Positions 15,952 to 24,752 of a stretch of 31,861 nucleotides of DNA are shown here, one piece after another. Each line of letters starts with the position of its first letter. The first letter of the stretch is position 1. Origin of the DNA: Cycloclasticus sp. (GTDB taxonomy: Bacteria > Pseudomonadota > Gammaproteobacteria > Methylococcales > Cycloclasticaceae). The stretch covers positions 1-31,861 of the forward strand of contig JAGPVU010000137.1 of NCBI GenBank assembly GCA_018066825.1, written 5' to 3'. The position numbers and the translations under genes are program-made. The notes under the pieces were generated by a model, which was not told the DNA's origin, searched no databases, and saw nothing but the letters and a program-made list of their open reading frames with translations.

Positions 15952-17403
15952 TTATAATTTAATACAAACATTCGTTAGTTCACTGTAAAACTCTAACGAA
16001 TAATGTCCGCCTTCGCGCCCAGTGCCGGATTGTTTTGCACCGCCAAATGGGGTGCGTAAATCGCGTAAAAACCAGCTGTTTACCCAGCAAATACCGGTAT
16101 CCATTTGTGCCGCCACTCGATGCGCACGTGAAACGTTTTCCGTCCAAATCGCTGAGGCTAAACCATACGGAGAATCATTGGCTAATTCAATCGCTTCTTG
16201 CTCTGTATCAAAGGGACGAATATGTGTACACGGGCCAAAAATTTCTTCTTGTACCACGGTTGCTGTTTCAGCCAAACCCGTCCAAATAGTCGGCTCGATC
16301 CAATAACCACCCGCCAAGTCGTCGGGCATATCAGGAATACCACCACCCGTTACCACAGTCGCCCCTTCATCCACAGCCGCTTTATAATAACTCAACACTT
16401 TTTCACGGTGTGATTTACTGATTAACGGTCCCATATTAGTTTCTGGATCCTCTGAACGGCCTAGTTTCAAAGCCTCAGCGCCTTCTTTCATGCGCCGTAC
16501 AAATTCATCAAATATAGGGCGTTCAACATACAAGCGCTCTGTACCCAGACACACTTGCCCGCAGTTAGCGAAGACTGAGCGTAAAGACCCTTCAATCGCT
16601 TTATCCATATCGCAATCGGCAAACACGATACCGGGATTTTTACCCCCTAGTTCCAAGGATGCGTCACGTACACCCACTGATGCTGCGGCTGCGATTCGTT
16701 CGCCGGTAGCCGTTGAACCGGTAAAGGTGATCGCATCCAAACCCGGATTAGTAATCAACGCTTCGCCAATCTGGGAACCCTTGCCCAAAATGACATTATA
16801 AACACCTTTAGGAACACCGGCATCGTTCATCACTTCGCCCAGTAGGCTTGACGTTAACTGCGTTTCTTCTGATGGTTTAACGACCACGGTATCACCACAA
16901 GCCAAGGCTGGGGCAATTTTCCAGGTCATCAGCAATAGCGGCAAATTCCACGGCCCAATAACACCAATCACACCTTTCGGTTTACGTACTGTGTAATTTA
17001 ACGCGCCGGTACCATCAGGCGTTGGCATATGAAATGCCTCATCTGCCGTGTTTTTAATGGTATCAGCAAAAATTTTAAAATTGGCCGCACCGCGGGGAAT
17101 GTCTATATGACTAGCCAATGAATATGGCTTACCTGTATCCAAACACTCTGCCGCTAAAAATTCATCAAAACGCGCAGTAATGCCATCGGCAATCTTGTAT
17201 AAAATATCAACGCGTTCTTGAATTGAATAACCCGCCCATGGACCTTTTAACGCAGCGCGGGCTGCGTCTACCGCTTCACCAACTTGTGCAATACTGGTTC
17301 GATGATAATTGCAGACTAATTCACCAGTAGTTGGCGAATAAATCTCACCCATTTCACCTGAGCTAACAAATTTACCGTTTATAAAGCCTTTTACTTCTCT
17401 CAT
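15952..17403 (-). CDS. dmpC: 2-hydroxymuconic semialdehyde dehydrogenase
   Basis: A 483-residue aldehyde dehydrogenase of the DmpC/XylG type (usually about 486). It shows the NAD site GPWNLPLLLMTWKIAPALA with Asn153, Lys176 in VVVKPSEE, Glu251 in LELGGKNPG and catalytic Cys285 in NCGQVCLGTERLYV. It oxidises the ring-cleavage product of catechol to 2-hydroxymuconate, feeding DmpI, H, E, G and F. It follows a GlcG-like gene that is inserted between dmpB and dmpC. Confidence 0.94.
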   Translation of the reverse strand: MREVKGFINGKFVSSGEMGEIYSPTTGELVCNYHRTSIAQVGEAVDAARAALKGPWAGYSIQERVDILYKIADGITARFDEFLAAECLDTGKPYSLASHIDIPRGAANFKIFADTIKNTADEAFHMPTPDGTGALNYTVRKPKGVIGVIGPWNLPLLLMTWKIAPALACGDTVVVKPSEETQLTSSLLGEVMNDAGVPKGVYNVILGKGSQIGEALITNPGLDAITFTGSTATGERIAAAASVGVRDASLELGGKNPGIVFADCDMDKAIEGSLRSVFANCGQVCLGTERLYVERPIFDEFVRRMKEGAEALKLGRSEDPETNMGPLISKSHREKVLSYYKAAVDEGATVVTGGGIPDMPDDLAGGYWIEPTIWTGLAETATVVQEEIFGPCTHIRPFDTEQEAIELANDSPYGLASAIWTENVSRAHRVAAQMDTGICWVNSWFLRDLRTPFGGAKQSGTGREGGHYSLEFYSELTNVCIKL

Positions 17404-17426
17404 ATTTATGTCTGACCTTTAAATTT

Positions 17427-17846
17427 TTAACTTATCGCGTCTATACCAGCTTGCGCGCATATAACATCTTCTTCTTCAGAACCACCAGAAACACCAACAG
17501 CACCAATTAATTCTTGCCCTTCAAAGATGGGCAAGCCTCCGCCAAAGGTCACCACCCGGGGGCGCGCAACAATACCCGCTTGTAATTGCGTATTGCCTTC
17601 GAGAATATCTTTCCACTGCATTGTGGGTAGTCCAAAGCCTGCCGAGGTGTAGGCTTTATCTTTTGCGATATCCAGTGAGGGTAAAAACGAATGATCCATC
17701 CGCAGAAAAGCCATTTCTATCGCCGAACTATCGACTACTGATACGTTAATGCTGATACCTAGCTCTGTCGCTTTTTCAACGACTGCCTGCGCCACGGCGC
17801 AAGCAGCTTGAGTTGAAATATTTTTTTTTATAACGCTATTCGACAT
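17427..17846 (-). CDS. GlcG/HbpS-family protein (DUF336)
   Basis: A 139-residue small alpha-beta protein of the GlcG/HbpS family. It has VSVVDSSAIEMAFLRMD, a DIAKDKAYTSAGFG helix, and the Gly-rich ending FGGGLPIFEGQELIGAVGVS with GGSEEEDVICAQAG. Family members include haem-binding HbpS and many uncharacterised proteins in catabolic operons. A function in this pathway is not established. It starts 4 bases after dmpB stops, without a good ribosome site, so translation is probably coupled to dmpB. This suggests a role close to the extradiol enzyme or its product. Confidence 0.85.
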   Translation of the reverse strand: MSNSVIKKNISTQAACAVAQAVVEKATELGISINVSVVDSSAIEMAFLRMDHSFLPSLDIAKDKAYTSAGFGLPTMQWKDILEGNTQLQAGIVARPRVVTFGGGLPIFEGQELIGAVGVSGGSEEEDVICAQAGIDAIS

Positions 17847-17850
17847 AAAA

Positions 17851-18771
17851 CTACGACGTAACTCCCATAAAACTATCCACCAAGGTACGTGAGTGATAAA
17901 AAATAGCCTGACCTATATTATCCGCTGTCCAGGTTAACACCGGGCTATCAGGGTAAACATAACTGTCTTCCGCAAACACTTCGTTTCTATTACCTGACGG
18001 GTCAAAGAAATAGATGGTTTGACCTCGCGTTAAGCCATGCCGTGTTGGGCCGGTTTCTAATGGAATATCTTCCATTGAAATAATGTCACCTGCTTTTAAA
18101 ACGCCTTCCCAAGAACCTAACAAAAATGAAGCATGATGCAGTTGAGCAGACTTTTCAGAACGGATAAAGGCAACGTCGTGTGCTTTCGTACTACAGGTTA
18201 AAAACGCCGCAAGTTGCACTTCACCATCAACAATTTGTTCTGTCAGTTGAAAATCTAACGCTTCAGTAAAAAACTTAAAGTTTTCTTCAAAGTTATTGCC
18301 GTACAACAAACAATGATCAAAACGAATAGGTTCCATGCCTTTCAAGCCCCTTGGCCAAGGCGCGGGGTTAGTCGTAGAAAGACCATTACCCACTTGTTCT
18401 TTTTCAGCATATAGCTCAAAGATATGGCCAGCAGGAACCACAAAACGAACCCTTTCGCCACAACCCTTCAATTCACCAGCCGGTACTCTTTTGGTGTCAA
18501 TACCAAATTTCTTAATTTTTGACTCATAATGCCAAAGATCTTGCTCTGTAGCCACTTTATAGGCTACATGGTCCATACCCGAACGATCTGATGGCTCTAA
18601 CACAACTGAAAACTTATCTTGTTCATCCCAACATTTCAGATACACACGGCCTTGTTCGTCACGGTCTGTTTCAATCAAGCCTATATTATTACAATAATGA
18701 TTCACTGATTCATCCATATCAAGCACCCTTAATTGAATGTGTCCTGGACGTAAAATACCTGTCATTGCCAT
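17851..18771 (-). CDS. dmpB: Catechol 2,3-dioxygenase
   Basis: A 306-residue type I extradiol dioxygenase with two vicinal-oxygen-chelate domains. Fe(II) ligands in the C-terminal domain are His153 (RFDHCLLYG), His213 (LHHASFLLG) and Glu264 (NRNEVFAEDSY). His198, His245 and Tyr254 match the conserved second-sphere residues of XylE. It opens catechol or methylcatechols to the yellow 2-hydroxymuconic semialdehydes. AGGAGA lies 7 bases before the ATG. It follows the ferredoxin dmpQ by 66 bases. Confidence 0.96.
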   Translation of the reverse strand: MAMTGILRPGHIQLRVLDMDESVNHYCNNIGLIETDRDEQGRVYLKCWDEQDKFSVVLEPSDRSGMDHVAYKVATEQDLWHYESKIKKFGIDTKRVPAGELKGCGERVRFVVPAGHIFELYAEKEQVGNGLSTTNPAPWPRGLKGMEPIRFDHCLLYGNNFEENFKFFTEALDFQLTEQIVDGEVQLAAFLTCSTKAHDVAFIRSEKSAQLHHASFLLGSWEGVLKAGDIISMEDIPLETGPTRHGLTRGQTIYFFDPSGNRNEVFAEDSYVYPDSPVLTWTADNIGQAIFYHSRTLVDSFMGVTS

Positions 18772-18837
18772 GCTATCTCTCCTGTCTTGTGATTATTTTA
18801 GAATAACGATGTTACCAAAACGGCCATTTTTTCAACT

Positions 18838-19140
18838 TTACCTCATCACGGCTTTATGTAAATGACCTATGACACTCAAACTGATATTTGTTTGAGGAAA
18901 CACCCTGCACGCCAATACAGTGCCACTATTTTCCTCGTCTTGTGATACATGGTCACGGCTCATTTTTTTAGTTGCGTATGCGCCCTGATGAATTTTAACT
19001 TTACACACGCCACAGCCCCCACTTCGACAACCTACCGGAATGCCTTTTTTTCCTAACTGCATCATGCCTGACAATAAGTGCTGGGTTTCCTTACAACTGT
19101 ACACTTCATTCGTATCTAAAATTGTGATCTGAAAAGGCAT
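18838..19140 (-). CDS. dmpQ: Plant-type [2Fe-2S] ferredoxin for dioxygenase reactivation
   Basis: A 100-residue chloroplast-type ferredoxin with Cys38, Cys43, Cys46 (GCRSGGCGVCKVKI) and Cys78 (LACRVFP). Members called DmpQ/XylT re-reduce oxidised iron in catechol 2,3-dioxygenase, which inactivates with alkyl-catechols. Its place between the phenol hydroxylase reductase and dmpB is exactly that of dmpQ. It starts 9 bases after dmpP stops. Confidence 0.93.
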   Translation of the reverse strand: MPFQITILDTNEVYSCKETQHLLSGMMQLGKKGIPVGCRSGGCGVCKVKIHQGAYATKKMSRDHVSQDEENSGTVLACRVFPQTNISLSVIGHLHKAVMR

Positions 19141-19149
19141 GCTAATTTA

Positions 19150-20217
19150 CTAAATATTCTTGAATAAAGGGCTTTTCTTACTTTCGGCTTCTGCGTCAGC
19201 TGCGTTAAAGAATTTCTCCATAAACATATCCTTTTCAAACAAGCGGCCGCGCATTAAAGCAGTAATGCACGCATCTATCATCATTGGTGGGCCACACATA
19301 TAAGCACGGTAACCCTCAAATTTTCCGTTCATTTTTTCTTTAGCAGCTTCATGAATATATCCAGTCAAGCCATCCCATTCAGGCTCTATATCAGGCCCCG
19401 ATAAACCGGGCACATACTTAAAATTCTGGTACTGTTGCTGCAGTGATTCAAAGAGATTTTTATAATACAACTCTTCAAGATTTCTCGCACCTTGGAATAA
19501 AATTATTTCACGCTGATCACCTGATTCAAGCAAATCTAAAATCATCGACTTTGGACTTGCCAAACCAGAGCCTCCGGCAAAAAACAACATCGGTTTATCG
19601 TCCGAGGTTCTTAAAAAGAAGTGTCCATAAGGTGCTGAAAACTCCAAGGTATCACCTAACTTTAGCTCATTATGGATCCAAGTCGTACCTTCACCACCAG
19701 GAACCAGTGCGATATCAAATTCTAGTAAGGTTTTTTCGTTGGGCGATTGCGCCATTGAAAAGGGTCTGGGCACATCTAAACCGGGAATATGCAGGTTGGC
19801 GTACTGACCCGATTGAAAGTCGACCTCATCATTCTCTACTTGCAAAAACACACCAAGAATCCTCGGCGTTAACTTTTCAAGCTTAACTACGGTGCCGACA
19901 AAGTCCCGCACCGGAATATGTTTAGCGTCTGGCTCTTCTTCCACATCAGCCTCAATCACTAGATCAGACTCCGGCACTGTACAACAGGTTAAGCACTTGC
20001 CCTCAGCGCGCTCAAAATCCAAGAGCGCAAACGGTGACGCTTCTTCACCGATTTCCACCTCGCCCTCTAATACGTCAACCTTACAGGTACCACAAAGGCC
20101 ATGACCACAGGCATGCGGCAAATAAACGCCCTGCCTTAACGCTGCGTCCAAAATATTTTGGCCCTCTTCGACCTCAATAGTTACGCCTAACGGCTCGATG
20201 GTGACCTCGTAACTCAT
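19150..20217 (-). CDS. dmpP: Phenol hydroxylase reductase
   Basis: A 355-residue NADH oxidoreductase. The N-terminal plant-type ferredoxin domain has Cys37, Cys42, Cys45 (HACGHGLCGTCKVDVLEG) and a Cys in KCLTCCTVPE. The FAD domain has VPRPFSMAQSPNEK, and the NAD domain has LFFAGGSGLASPKSMILDLL and the YMCGPPMMIDA motif. It delivers electrons to the DmpLNO hydroxylase. It could also be the source for TmoC, since tmoF is missing, but that is inference. Confidence 0.95.
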   Translation of the reverse strand: MSYEVTIEPLGVTIEVEEGQNILDAALRQGVYLPHACGHGLCGTCKVDVLEGEVEIGEEASPFALLDFERAEGKCLTCCTVPESDLVIEADVEEEPDAKHIPVRDFVGTVVKLEKLTPRILGVFLQVENDEVDFQSGQYANLHIPGLDVPRPFSMAQSPNEKTLLEFDIALVPGGEGTTWIHNELKLGDTLEFSAPYGHFFLRTSDDKPMLFFAGGSGLASPKSMILDLLESGDQREIILFQGARNLEELYYKNLFESLQQQYQNFKYVPGLSGPDIEPEWDGLTGYIHEAAKEKMNGKFEGYRAYMCGPPMMIDACITALMRGRLFEKDMFMEKFFNAADAEAESKKSPLFKNI

Positions 20218-20220
20218 TGT

Positions 20221-20580
20221 TTACAACCTTGTTCCATTAACGCCCATTAAGCCGGGGGTTTTAAAACGAATCAATGACTTGTGGCCCACACCATTATCTT
20301 TTAACGACTTATCCATATCTGGTAAAAAGCTCTTGCCGTCCAATACCCATTCAACGGATGTCCAGTCTATTTTTTCAAAATCGGGGTGATCATTAAAACT
20401 GCCAGGCATTACCTCTGACACCAAACCTTGGAAAGGCATTTCTGGCGGCAGTGGGAAAGCCCAAGCCGCAGAAAATAATAAATGATCATCCCAACCGACG
20501 TACACCAATTGGTTACCGTGAAAATTTTCTACGCGATCCCTAACGTTATCGACGTAACCATCTTTTGCAATTATTGCCAT
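20221..20580 (-). CDS. dmpO: Phenol hydroxylase P4 (gamma) subunit
   Basis: A 119-residue DmpO-type protein. Visible family stretches are MAIIAKDGYVDNVRDRVENF, GNQLVYVGWDDHLLFSAAWA and ALPLPPEMPF-like residues, with a C-terminal VNGTRL. It is a structural subunit of the (LNO)2 hydroxylase. AGGAGA precedes the ATG. It starts 39 bases after dmpN ends. Confidence 0.92.
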   Translation of the reverse strand: MAIIAKDGYVDNVRDRVENFHGNQLVYVGWDDHLLFSAAWAFPLPPEMPFQGLVSEVMPGSFNDHPDFEKIDWTSVEWVLDGKSFLPDMDKSLKDNGVGHKSLIRFKTPGLMGVNGTRL

Positions 20581-20619
20581 GTTATCTCCTAACTCTATTC
20601 AAGCAAACCGACCTAATTA

Positions 20620-22137
20620 TTAGGCCTGTTTGACCTTTTTATCCGCACCTTTCCACTCTTGCCAGCGATGATAATCCTTTGAACCAATGTAATCACCGCT
20701 GTCTTCAGGCTTAAACTTATACCAATCCAGTACTTCTGGCAGCGTTGGTCCGCCACAATTGCCTTGGTAAATTTGGTGCACCGGCAGCCAAGCTTGCACG
20801 TATTTTTCTGGCTCATGCTCAAAAATATCTTTACAGCCATCAGAACAAAAATGGTATTTATCGCCGCCGTGCTCGGTCACCCGATAACTAATTTGCATCG
20901 GGTCTGTTTGCACTTCGGTAAACACCATCGGTATTTGGCAGACCTGACATAACTGAGGCAGCCCTTTTTGATATTCAAAGGTCCCCGCTTTTTTCTGTTC
21001 GGCCCAATATTCAAAACGAGGTCGGTAGTATTTATCAAAGGTATCCGGGTATTTCTCAGACAACCAAGCCATTTTTTCTTCTGTGGGTAAAAAAGTATGG
21101 AAACCCGTCGCGTTACCCAAAGAACAGAAAACCGACCAAATTTGGTGGCTAATATGATCTGCTTCAGCCGTTGCCAGCTCATGGTACTTAGGCATTTTTA
21201 ATCCATAACGCGATAAATCTTCAAACAAAGCCCCACCGTTTTCCACAAAGTAAACTTCCCAGGCTTCTTTCCACGACATCGGGCTATTGGTTAGCATATA
21301 GTCTTGCATGGCCGCTACTAGACCTAAAAGACGGTAAGCACGCCAGAAATGCTTGTCCATCCAACGTTGGATGATCGGTAAATTATCCTCGTGCTGTTCC
21401 AGCATAAATTTAATAATTTCCAAACCTAAGGTCATATGCCTCGATTCATCAGACTGCGCCGAAAAGCCAAAGGTTACCGTCGCCATATCGCCGTTATACG
21501 CCGCACCTGACATAAAAGGTACAAACAATAAATTAGTTAATACGTATTCAAACGCAAACGAAATAGAGGTGATAAATTCAAACGGTCCAGACGACATAGC
21601 ATCTTCGATAAAAGACTTCGGTACCGACAAATACCAGACCCGATCAAACTGATGAAAGGGGTCATGTAAACCACTAAAGTGTTTGTTGTAATGGCTGATG
21701 GTATGTACTTGTGTTTGCGCATGACGCAATTCATCAATCGCCTGCATTTGACAAGCAATCCGAGCACCATCACCTCTAAAGTGGCGGCCCAAATGGGCAA
21801 AGCCACGGTGCGCACCATATTCCAATGGCGTTACACCCGTTATAAATAACTTAATCGCACTCAGATAACTGGCACATGCCAAATTCGTTTGGCCATTATT
21901 TTGCGCAAAACTATCAATCACCGCATACAGTTTTTTTTCTTTTTCCGCCTGAAACTTCCAATAGGAATCCATGGTTAAACGAAAAGGGTCTTCCCACTTA
22001 TCCCAGTCGGTTATTTTTATTCCTTCAAATGAATCGTACGGGAAAACATCATCCATCTTTTGATAAGTCGTTTCCCAACCCATACCACGCGTCAGTAGCT
22101 CGTAGCGTTTACGTAAGTTTAATTTTTTTGCTGGCAT
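20620..22137 (-). CDS. dmpN: Phenol hydroxylase P3 (alpha, diiron) subunit
   Basis: A 505-residue catalytic subunit that hydroxylates phenol and cresols at the ortho position to (methyl)catechols. Diiron ligands are Glu106 (VTPLEYGAH), Glu136 and His139 (IDELRHAQTQ), Glu197 (ISFAFEYVLTN), and Glu231 and His234 (SDESRHMTLG). A C-terminal YHS-like metal-binding stretch has cysteines in LCQVCQIPMVF and YHFCSDGCKDIFEHEPEKY. AGGAGA precedes the ATG by 8 bases. It is a distant paralog of TmoA, with the same ligand spacing. Confidence 0.96.
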   Translation of the reverse strand: MPAKKLNLRKRYELLTRGMGWETTYQKMDDVFPYDSFEGIKITDWDKWEDPFRLTMDSYWKFQAEKEKKLYAVIDSFAQNNGQTNLACASYLSAIKLFITGVTPLEYGAHRGFAHLGRHFRGDGARIACQMQAIDELRHAQTQVHTISHYNKHFSGLHDPFHQFDRVWYLSVPKSFIEDAMSSGPFEFITSISFAFEYVLTNLLFVPFMSGAAYNGDMATVTFGFSAQSDESRHMTLGLEIIKFMLEQHEDNLPIIQRWMDKHFWRAYRLLGLVAAMQDYMLTNSPMSWKEAWEVYFVENGGALFEDLSRYGLKMPKYHELATAEADHISHQIWSVFCSLGNATGFHTFLPTEEKMAWLSEKYPDTFDKYYRPRFEYWAEQKKAGTFEYQKGLPQLCQVCQIPMVFTEVQTDPMQISYRVTEHGGDKYHFCSDGCKDIFEHEPEKYVQAWLPVHQIYQGNCGGPTLPEVLDWYKFKPEDSGDYIGSKDYHRWQEWKGADKKVKQA

Positions 22138-22163
22138 TTTATTGTCTCCTCACAGACCGGCGC

Positions 22164-22442
22164 TTAACGCCAGCTTATTTCAAATTTATCTTCATCCTCA
22201 TCAATATTTCCTCCTAAGGAAATAAGATTTAAATGCAGCTCTTGAACATCCCACTCGCGGCCTAAATTTTCTTCAACGGTCACACGGTTTACAAGCAAGC
22301 GACCGGCTGCTTCCATACGTACCATGCCCGGCTGGTATTGAATATTGGCATCAGGATTATCTTGCTCCACCGCCTCGATAATAGGCCGCGCGTCTTCGTT
22401 ATCCTGCAAAATTAAAAAGACCGTGTTTTTTTTATCTGACAT
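22164..22442 (-). CDS. dmpM: Phenol hydroxylase P2 effector protein
   Basis: A 92-residue protein matching DmpM (90): MSDKKNTVFLILQDNEDARP, YQPGMVRMEAAGRLLVNR, VEENLGREWDVQELHLNLIS. The cofactorless effector is required for hydroxylase turnover. A longer frame to 22490 would overlap dmpL. The ATG at 22442 gives the family N terminus and a 13-base gap, so it is chosen. Confidence 0.93.
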   Translation of the reverse strand: MSDKKNTVFLILQDNEDARPIIEAVEQDNPDANIQYQPGMVRMEAAGRLLVNRVTVEENLGREWDVQELHLNLISLGGNIDEDEDKFEISWR

Positions 22443-22455
22443 CCTAATCTCCCGA

Positions 22456-23454
22456 TTAAACCGTAACGCCTTGCTTTGCAAGACGGTCAAGTAACTCTGC
22501 TTTAACTTCTACTAACTCGTTAGCGCCATCATCGCCAAACGCTTCTATCGCAATGGGCTCTAGTGCTATCGACAAACGATCCATCCATTTGCTAACCCAG
22601 CTAGATAGCAATGCCTGATTTTCTGTGGATTCTTTCGCCGTCACTTTGGCCAACGCGTTAGTCCAACGCACCGTTTCTTGGTACCAGTCATCCATAAACT
22701 CGGTCAGCATGGCGACAGTAGACCCACCTTCTTGAGTGAGCTTTTTTTCGAAACGATCATATAACAAAGGAAAAACCAAGCCGTCCAGCACGAAATTTTG
22801 CGCCACCATTAATTCAAACCAATCGTCTAACACAAACATATCTTCGATCGCGTGACGTAACCCTTGCCATTGAGGTGCATCCATCCATGCTTGCTTTGCT
22901 GCATCCAACGTTGTTTCTTCATTACCATCCAGCAATAGGCCAATACGCGTCACGTACTGTGCCATACCCAATCGATCCATCGCATTAAACATAGCGACAG
23001 AGCTAAAATTTGAACCATAGCACTCATCGGTAATTTGGCAATTATTCATATTCGCCGCCCACTCGACATGGCGAAGCGGTATTAAAACATCACGCACAGC
23101 TTGCTTAACGGCTTCGGGCACCGCATCAAACAAATCGCGTTTATCCACAAAGGCAAAATTATGCTCCGCGACTTCTTGCTGCTTAGCTCGGGCAATCGTA
23201 TAAGAACCGTAATAGTACTGCCGAGGGTCCGCAAAACTGTACCAATCTTCCATCACGATAGCGGTTTTACTAACATCATAAATATCGTGATTTTTATCCC
23301 ACAGCGGACGGTATTGGAAATTAGCAGTAGGCTGAATATCATAGACCGCCTCTTGATAACGGGACGCCGGCTTCTTATCGCCGAATCGTTGTTGTAAATT
23401 GCCATACGCCAAGCGAACCGGCGTGATGGATTTTGCTGAAATTTCGATACTCAT
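22456..23454 (-). CDS. dmpL: Phenol hydroxylase P1 (beta) subunit
   Basis: A 332-residue DmpL-type beta subunit with a ferritin-like helical fold and no metal ligands. Typical stretches are ITPVRLAYGNLQQRFGDKKP, SRYQEAVYDIQPTANFQYRP, and YYGSYTIARAKQQEVAEHNF. GGAGAT lies about 6 bases before the ATG. It is the second gene of the operon, after dmpK. Confidence 0.94.
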   Translation of the reverse strand: MSIEISAKSITPVRLAYGNLQQRFGDKKPASRYQEAVYDIQPTANFQYRPLWDKNHDIYDVSKTAIVMEDWYSFADPRQYYYGSYTIARAKQQEVAEHNFAFVDKRDLFDAVPEAVKQAVRDVLIPLRHVEWAANMNNCQITDECYGSNFSSVAMFNAMDRLGMAQYVTRIGLLLDGNEETTLDAAKQAWMDAPQWQGLRHAIEDMFVLDDWFELMVAQNFVLDGLVFPLLYDRFEKKLTQEGGSTVAMLTEFMDDWYQETVRWTNALAKVTAKESTENQALLSSWVSKWMDRLSIALEPIAIEAFGDDGANELVEVKAELLDRLAKQGVTV

Positions 23455-23505
23455 TTGCTCATCTCCAATTTATTGCTCTCCATGCTCCAGTTAATCAAAT
23501 ATTTT

Positions 23506-23781
23506 TCATTCATTGTCTACTTCCTCAAACCCCGGTACACCAAAACGCCACTTAAGCTTGTCGTACTCTACTGCCGCTTCTTGCTCAGGGGTTAAATGCT
23601 GCACCTTATTCGCCTTACAAAACGTTTTAAAGTGCTCAAACGGCAACACTAATTCGACATGAATCGTCGGGTCATTAATTGAAAACTCAAATTCCACGTA
23701 TTTATCGTGCAATACTTTGGTGACACGAACAAACCTGTCTCCATTAATTCCTGCGATTTGTGTTTTTTTGCGTGTCGTCAT
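23506..23781 (-). CDS. dmpK: Phenol hydroxylase assembly protein (P0)
   Basis: A 91-residue DmpK-like protein: DRFVRVTKVLHDKYVEFEFS, DPTIHVELVLPFEHFKTFCK. DmpK binds the hydroxylase and helps assemble its active, iron-containing form; it is not needed for catalysis. The start is taken as ATG 23781. A TTG at 23802 is possible but would lie inside the candidate -12 promoter element. It is the first gene of the dmp operon. The ribosome site is weak. Confidence 0.87.
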   Translation of the reverse strand: MTTRKKTQIAGINGDRFVRVTKVLHDKYVEFEFSINDPTIHVELVLPFEHFKTFCKANKVQHLTPEQEAAVEYDKLKWRFGVPGFEEVDNE

Positions 23782-23796
23782 GATAAGTTCTTTATA

Positions 23797-23813
23797 AAGC
23801 AATCTTTGTGCCG
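23797..23813 (-). promoter_or_regulatory. Candidate sigma-54 promoter of the dmp operon
   Basis: On the minus strand, CGGCACAAAGATTGCT matches TGGCAC-N5-TTGCW at all but the first base. GG (-24) and GC (-12) are 10 bases apart. Phenol hydroxylase operons under DmpR-type activators have such promoters. The predicted start near 23787 leaves only about 6 bases before the dmpK ATG, which is unusually short and lowers confidence. No clear DmpR-type upstream sites were seen in 23820-23960. Confidence 0.45.
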
Positions 23814-23945
23814 TCTCTTTAAACGGCTGATAAACGCCACATTACCTCAGCTTATCTATTACCTTTTACTTAAAAATCAAGCATGCAATTCATTAAATGA
23901 TGAAATTCAAATAAGGCCAAAGCCATTGAATGTCTCGCTAAAAGT

Positions 23946-24671
23946 TTATGACTTGCTTGGTGTGTAAAGATCGGAGTAAAAATGTGCCGGCAATAATCGA
24001 TGATTAGTAATCAAGGTATCTGCCACCGCTTTTACCATCGCCGGAGAACCGGCTGAATAAGCATCCCAAGCCGACATATCTTTTGGCATCACGCGTTCAA
24101 CCACCTTGGTAATAAGACCACTATGACCGTCCCAGTCGTCTTGGTGAGATAACGCTGGGTAGTAATGGAACCCACTGTATTTTTTTGCTAATGCTTGCAT
24201 ATAAGCTGATTCCAGCAGTTCATCTTCTTGCCGACAACCTAAAAAGTAATGCACTTCCCGGTGCGCTAGGTGACTGGCTTCATCTAGGCAGTGAATCATT
24301 GAGCGAATATAACTGGCGCCCGATGCACCGGCGACAAAAAGAATATGCCGATTGCTCTCTTCTCGCAAATAAGCCTCGCCCATCGGCATGTGCAATTGAA
24401 TAACGGCCCCTTGCTTTAAGGAATACAGGTAAACCGCTCCTTCTCCCAATTTATCTTCTTTTACTAATAACTCCACCTCACCTTTTTTATTAGGTGATGA
24501 GGCAATCGAGTAATAAGACACCTTATCTGTATTTGGTAGTAATACCGCCAAATATTGGCCTGCTTTAAATTCAACAAAATCAGGGTCAATTAATTTAATT
24601 TTGACCAAGATAATGCCTTTACTAATAGCACCTGTGTAGACTATTTGACCAACATGCGTCGCTTCCATCAT
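23946..24671 (-). CDS. FNR-family flavin/NAD(P)H reductase without iron-sulfur domain
   Basis: A 241-residue ferredoxin-NADP reductase-type protein with a FAD-binding beta barrel (residues 1-100) and a nucleotide-binding domain (HILFVAGASGASYIRSM near residue 110; the C-terminal AYSAGSPAMVKAVADTL resembles the usual CGPP motif region). It ends HFYSDLYTPSKS. It lacks a [2Fe-2S] domain, like Fre. The usual Arg of the FAD motif RxYS is Ser52 here (SYYSIASSP), and the CGPP motif reads AGSP, so cofactor binding may be altered. It lies 81 bases after the acyl-CoA-dehydrogenase-like monooxygenase and could supply that enzyme with reduced flavin. Alternatively it could replace TmoF. Both are inference. 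Confidence 0.78.
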   Translation of the reverse strand: MMEATHVGQIVYTGAISKGIILVKIKLIDPDFVEFKAGQYLAVLLPNTDKVSYYSIASSPNKKGEVELLVKEDKLGEGAVYLYSLKQGAVIQLHMPMGEAYLREESNRHILFVAGASGASYIRSMIHCLDEASHLAHREVHYFLGCRQEDELLESAYMQALAKKYSGFHYYPALSHQDDWDGHSGLITKVVERVMPKDMSAWDAYSAGSPAMVKAVADTLITNHRLLPAHFYSDLYTPSKS

Positions 24672-24752
24672 GAATTCTCGTGTTAACTTAAAGTAAAAGA
24701 CCGCCCGTAGTGTACGTGCGGCCCATGGTGTTTTTCAATCGAACATCTATGT

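Noticed and set aside
19443..19886. 147-codon plus-strand frame opposite dmpP
   Set aside because: Antisense shadow of dmpP with no protein family pattern.
23890..23900. TCATTAAATGA palindrome upstream of dmpK as a regulator site
   Set aside because: Short, AT-rich and single; it does not match the XylR/DmpR site, and such palindromes arise often by chance.
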